The notes under the pieces were generated by a model. It worked only from the letters and a program-made list of their open reading frames with translations. It was not told where the DNA came from and searched no databases. From assembly GCA_049999765.1 (NCBI GenBank), contig JBNGIQ010009013.1, positions 1 to 57,070 of the forward strand: a stretch of DNA of 57,070 nucleotides, in the 5' to 3' direction. The position numbers and the translations under genes are program-made. Origin of the DNA: Phaeoceros laevis. Taxonomy: Eukaryota > Anthocerotophyta > Anthocerotopsida > Notothyladales. Below are positions 53,120 through 57,070 of the stretch, piece by piece (the stretch's first letter is position 1; each line of letters begins with the position of its first letter).

Positions 53120-55866
53120 TTGAACTCGAAAATTGCACAAATTTGCAGGAAGGCAGGGCACGACAAACGCCAGTTAGAAAAAGCAGACGAAGACCAATTG
53201 AGGGCTGAATACTCTAGGCTTCAAGCTGCTGGTGAAGAATATGAAGAAGAAGTAGAGTTTAGAGAAGTGTCGTTCCACATGGAAATGTTGGAATCCAGAC
53301 AAGCAACTGGCTGGGCAAAACGTGCCAAACTGAAGTGGGCTCAAGAAGGGGACTTACCCAGAAAATTTTTCTTCTCTTCTGTAAAGAAGAGACGTCACTC
53401 CTCTATTCTCCCAGTGTTCCCGCAGGTCCAGTTGCAGGAGGACCGGTCTAAACACCAAAGCTTGAAACAACATGTGGCGGATTATTACAAGAGTATTTTC
53501 CAAGCAGAGGCTAGACCCCCCCACTGGGAGCAACTTTGGCAGGAGACATATTCCCTATTCCGCGCCAAAGTGACAGCAGCACAGTGTACTGCCTTTGAAG
53601 CAGATTTTCAGGAAGAAGAAGTTCGTCGAGCTCTACAGGATATGCCGAAAGAGAAAACCTAGTAAGGATGGCATTCCACCGGAGTTCTACCTCTGGGGCT
53701 GGGAGTTTGTCAAACACATCTGTCAGTTACAAAGTGGAGGCCTATTTCTCTTCTCACGACCTTTTATAAGCTTCTAGCAAAATTGCTGGCCAACAGGATC
53801 TCTCCGCACATGGACTCTTGGGTGAACTTAGAACAACGTGGATTCAGTAAAGGTCGTTGCATCCTCGACACTCTTTTGTTGGTTAGGGAGGCAAAATGGT
53901 GGCTGAGCAGTACCTAGACCCTAGGTCTATTTTTGTCTCGACTTTAGTAAGGCTTACGACCGTGTTTCGTGGCCCTTCCTATGGAGATGCCTTGGGCAAT
54001 ATGGGTTCGGACCCAATTTCATCCGCTGGATCTGCATCTTGTCAGAAGATGCCGGTGCAAGGATTATTGTCAATGGTGACATGACCCAACGTTTTGCAAT
54101 TGGGAGATCAGTCAGGCAAGGCTGCCCTCTTGCCCCAGCTCTCTTTGTCCTGCTTACAGACTTCATGATCTGAAGCGTAAAGAAGAACACTCACATAAAG
54201 GGTGTGGAGTACCCTTTAGGAGAAGAAATTCGAGTGTCAAGCTTTGCTGACGACAGGCTGATGCTCTCCCAGATCGATGACGAGTCCTTGGAAGCCTTGA
54301 TGAAGGAGATCGAACATTTGGACTTCTCTCTGGCCTGATCATCAATTGGGATAAAACAGTTATGTTAGTCCTCAATTTCAATGGCACACTTCCGGACTGT
54401 GTTAGCCACATCGAGCAATTGGGGGTCGAGGAGTCTCATAAACATCTTGGAGTTCCTCTCATGCTAGATGGTGAAAATGAAGCAATCGGCACAACAATTA
54501 TCAACCGATTCACAGCCTTTGCAGGCTGTGAATCTGCAGATCGTGCAACTCAACTTTGCAGGCAGAGTGCTAGCCATCAACTCGATACTTGACAACACTC
54601 TTTGGTACTTCTTGTTTGTGTGGTCCCCTTCTGCAGCTGATGCCCGCAAGTTGAAGAACTGCATATTGAATTTCCTGTAAAATTCCCCGCTTGACAGGCC
54701 AGCACCTAAGAGCAAAGTTTGTGGGAGGGACAATGACTCTATCTCTCCTCTTCGCTAGTAACCCAACAATGCCTGCAGAGGCTTGGTCTCCACTTGGGGA
54801 AGCCATTTGGAAAAGTTGGAAGAAAATAAAAAATTTCCTGGTGTGGAGGGCTCCAACAAGTCGGGATGAAGCAGCCTGTGTGAAGATTCAAGGAAATCCC
54901 AGGCTCTGGACAGAGGAGTACGCTGTTAAGGCAAAAAGATCCAGTTCAGTCAAAAAGGCCGCAAGCGGAGGGTTATCTAATCTTGGGGATTTGTGGAACT
55001 GGGAGGAGGAACGCTGGCACACATCACAAGAAATTGGTAATGCTTACCCAGCTATCACGAGAAGTGCACGTCTGGTGTTAGCCCTGGTGACAGCAGGCTT
55101 GAAACCTGGTATTCAAGAAGCCTTTACGCACCCTACTGAAGTGAAAAGACAAAGCTGCTACACCAAATGGTCCTACCCAGAGAATGAGGGCGCAGATGTT
55201 TTTCCTACTGACCCTTACCTTGCAGCTCAAATCGGAGAGGCAGGCGTTACAGTCAAGAAGTACACAACACGGGATGAAGATGCAATCATTGTGGACAGTG
55301 GTATTACCTCAGTGGAGCAGGCAGATGAACTCGTACCCATCCTGGTCTTACAGCAGGTTGATGCAGTCAAGTGGATTACACCAGATGAGTTGCTTGGTCA
55401 AGTCGAACATTAAACCTCTGGTAAAGTGTGGTGGGAAAGAAGGTCCGAATCTCAGCTGGAAATCCACCCTGGCCAATGGAGGTGGCCAGCAGGAGCTGCA
55501 CATATGACACAAGGCAAGGCGTCATTGCTGAATTTCAAGACGGTCACAATTTACAAGCTCCTCATCCAAGCTCAAAAGAAGAAGAGTAGAGAGCTCATGG
55601 TTCCTTGGTGGCAGCTTCATATCGCAGCTCAGAGAAGGATCATCACCGTCCTCTGGTTCAGTCCAGGAATTAGACCCAAGATCAGGAACACCATCTGGCA
55701 GATGTACCAGGCCGTCCTGCCAAATGGAGATCGGTATGATGAGCACTTGGCACTTCGTGGACACCAATTCTGTAGCACATGCCCTGGGCAAATGGCCCAG
55801 AAGAGTCAGCACATCTTCTATGTCTGTCAGTTTGCAAGGTTGATTTGGTCCCGAATCGAAGCATGA
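53120..55866 (+). pseudogene. LINE-3: L1-type non-LTR retrotransposon ORF2, decayed
   Basis: The linker before the reverse transcriptase is 53120-53662 (LKWAQEGDLPRKFFFSSVKK). Then in several frames come SKDGIPPEFYLWGWEFVK, LLAKLLANRISPHMDSWV, EQRGFSKGRCILDTLLLVRE, FSKAYDRVSWPFLW (motif A), FGPNFIRWICILSEDAG, GRSVRQGCPLAPALFVLLTD and SSFADDRLMLSQ (motif C, near 54245). The C-terminal part is 54691-55413. A finger-like end reads CSTCPGQMAQKSQHIFYVC (about 55770-55830). It resembles LINE-1 at 39-40.4 kb (both have FGPNF and RQGCPLAP) but is clearly a different family. TGA 54171-54173 and many frame changes kill it. No endonuclease was found upstream. Confidence 0.8.
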
Positions 55867-56144
55867 TTGAGAGCCATTTACCCGAGCAGCAACTACAAAA
55901 TCCAACAGCGTTCAGCACTATTTGGACTAAATCTAGGCCTCCAGCGTCCTCTTGTCAAGGCACAATGGTGGCCTATGCTGTGGGCCAACACCCTCTTCGC
56001 CTTGTGGACAAACTAGACCAGTCAAGTCTTTGGTGGGGAGGAGTCAAAATCCTTCAACCTACTTCTATGCAATATCTGGGAAGGGCTAATTACGGAGGGT
56101 CAGGCTCTTCGGCGAAGATCACTAGAAAAATTCAAACAGAATGA

Positions 56145-56591
56145 ATGGAGTGCAGGAGGAATATCTGTTGGTATTGGTCCTACTGGCTGGTCGCATACTT
56201 GTCCGTGGATTCTCCCCCCCAGAAGATGATTAGGACAAAGACCAACCTGCAGCCTGAGTATCACCAATCTGTGGATACTCTTCCCAAATTGTCGACTGAG
56301 CAACAGCTTGACTTGCATGATGACAGACTGATTCAGAAATCCTTGCAGTTCCCTGGTATGCAACAACAGCATGGGCAGAGGACCATTAGTACTTGGAGAA
56401 TACTTCCCGATGCAAAATGTGCAGTAGCTATCCATGATCTGGTGCACGAGCTCAATCGGAATGGTGTTAGCAAGAACCTGATCCCTCCGCAGAGTTTTGG
56501 AGCTGCTCAGGGTAGCTCGAGTTATGCAGGTGAGCTCCAGATTACTTCCAGGAATGAAGGTGCATTCCAGCAGGTGACACTCCACCAATAG
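56145..56591 (+). CDS. 148-codon ORF, possibly LINE-3 tail
   Basis: An unbroken ATG frame with mixed composition (KLSTEQQLDLHDDRLIQKSL, then CAVAIHDLVHELNRNGVSKN) lies just after LINE-3 on the same strand. No domain was recognised. It may be a 3' extension of the element or chance. Confidence 0.25.
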   Translation: MECRRNICWYWSYWLVAYLSVDSPPQKMIRTKTNLQPEYHQSVDTLPKLSTEQQLDLHDDRLIQKSLQFPGMQQQHGQRTISTWRILPDAKCAVAIHDLVHELNRNGVSKNLIPPQSFGAAQGSSSYAGELQITSRNEGAFQQVTLHQ

Positions 56592-57070
56592 GAGAAGGCG
56601 AAGTCCATCATTCCTTTACCAGGCGGATGCATTCCTACCCCCCTCCAGCAACAAGGAGTTGCGGTAGTCCCCTCAGATAGTTGCAGGCCTTGCCCTGGTG
56701 TTGAAGATGCTGGCAGTCTCACCCCTTCTTCCCCACAGCACCCTGCAGTTTTCTTATCCAGAAAACAAAGTTCAGCACACCATGAGATGGACAGGAGATT
56801 GACAGAAGCTTTAGACCTGCACCCTACAGTTGCCGAAAGAGACAGATGACAAAACAAAGCTGTGTTGGCCTTGTTTTGGAGTTGATAAGGATGGCTGCTC
56901 TCGCCCAGCCTCAGTCCTGCACCATGGAACGGGAAAGCAACAAGAACGGGACGGTGGAGAGGACGCAGGCTGCTGGACTGGCGTGTCTGGGCAATTCAAC
57001 CAACACCGACAAGCGAACGGAAAAGGAAAACGGAACGCAGCTCTTTGTCGGCGCCCCAACTGTCAAGGTC
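56592..57070. other. right edge of the window, nothing recognised
   Basis: No gene, RNA or strong repeat that I can support. Frames on both strands are short or of odd composition. Confidence 0.4.

Overview
The window is repeat-dominated nuclear DNA of a large-genome streptophyte (land plant or charophyte). The evidence is a glycoside hydrolase family 1 (GH1) pseudogene with plant-type exon borders, spliceosomal GT..AG introns, plant-type non-LTR and Ty3/gypsy chromodomain retroelements, and TATA boxes. A seedless plant or charophyte seems most likely, but I cannot name the species. Host sequence is limited to the left end: a 3' coding exon (5-217), the GH1 pseudogene (2720-3438) and a two-exon unknown (3706-4023). 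Almost everything else is transposable-element sequence, mostly decayed.

Layout. 4.6-12.7 kb holds several copies of one non-coding repeat family (TATA box, C/T-rich leader, ACTGATGA stem-loop), including two tandem 2.3-2.4 kb units. 13.6-15.2 kb is a gag-like pseudogene. 15.2-23.6 kb (element E1) and 27.5-36.3 kb (element E2) are two diverged copies, in opposite orientation, of one kind of DNA transposon. 23.7-24.5 kb is an intact 256-codon ORF of unknown function. 36.8-40.4, 41.3-44.7 and 53.1-55.9 kb are three non-LTR retrotransposons. 45.7-50.1 kb is a Ty3/gypsy chromovirus split into divergent halves, with a likely 3' LTR after it. Assembly gaps lie at 11872-11971, 17700-17799, 36363-36762 and 45651-45660.

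The main discovery candidate is the E1/E2 element. Each copy has two divergent genes. One encodes a transposase-like protein (Cys-x2-Cys motif, conserved DGMD, LDN and GHTHDQID blocks, and in E2 a C-terminal reader-like domain). The other encodes a ParB-like nucleotide-binding domain (GGNHS motif) followed by a beta-class amino DNA methyltransferase (motifs IV, X, I, II in that order). E2 also carries sixteen copies of an interrupted palindrome, consensus GGTACCGGATGTCCGGTACC, spread through introns, the divergent promoter and coding sequence. They recall bacterial parS sites or transposase-binding subterminal repeats. The introns of E1 carry unrelated palindromes and tandem repeats at equivalent places. 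A working model is a transposon that encodes its own DNA methylation and site-binding machinery.

Both copies are dead. The most frequent lesion, in these elements and in neighbouring retroelements, is an in-frame TAG where the homologous copy or family has glutamine. That is what decay of methylated CAG (CHG) sites in silenced plant transposons would produce.
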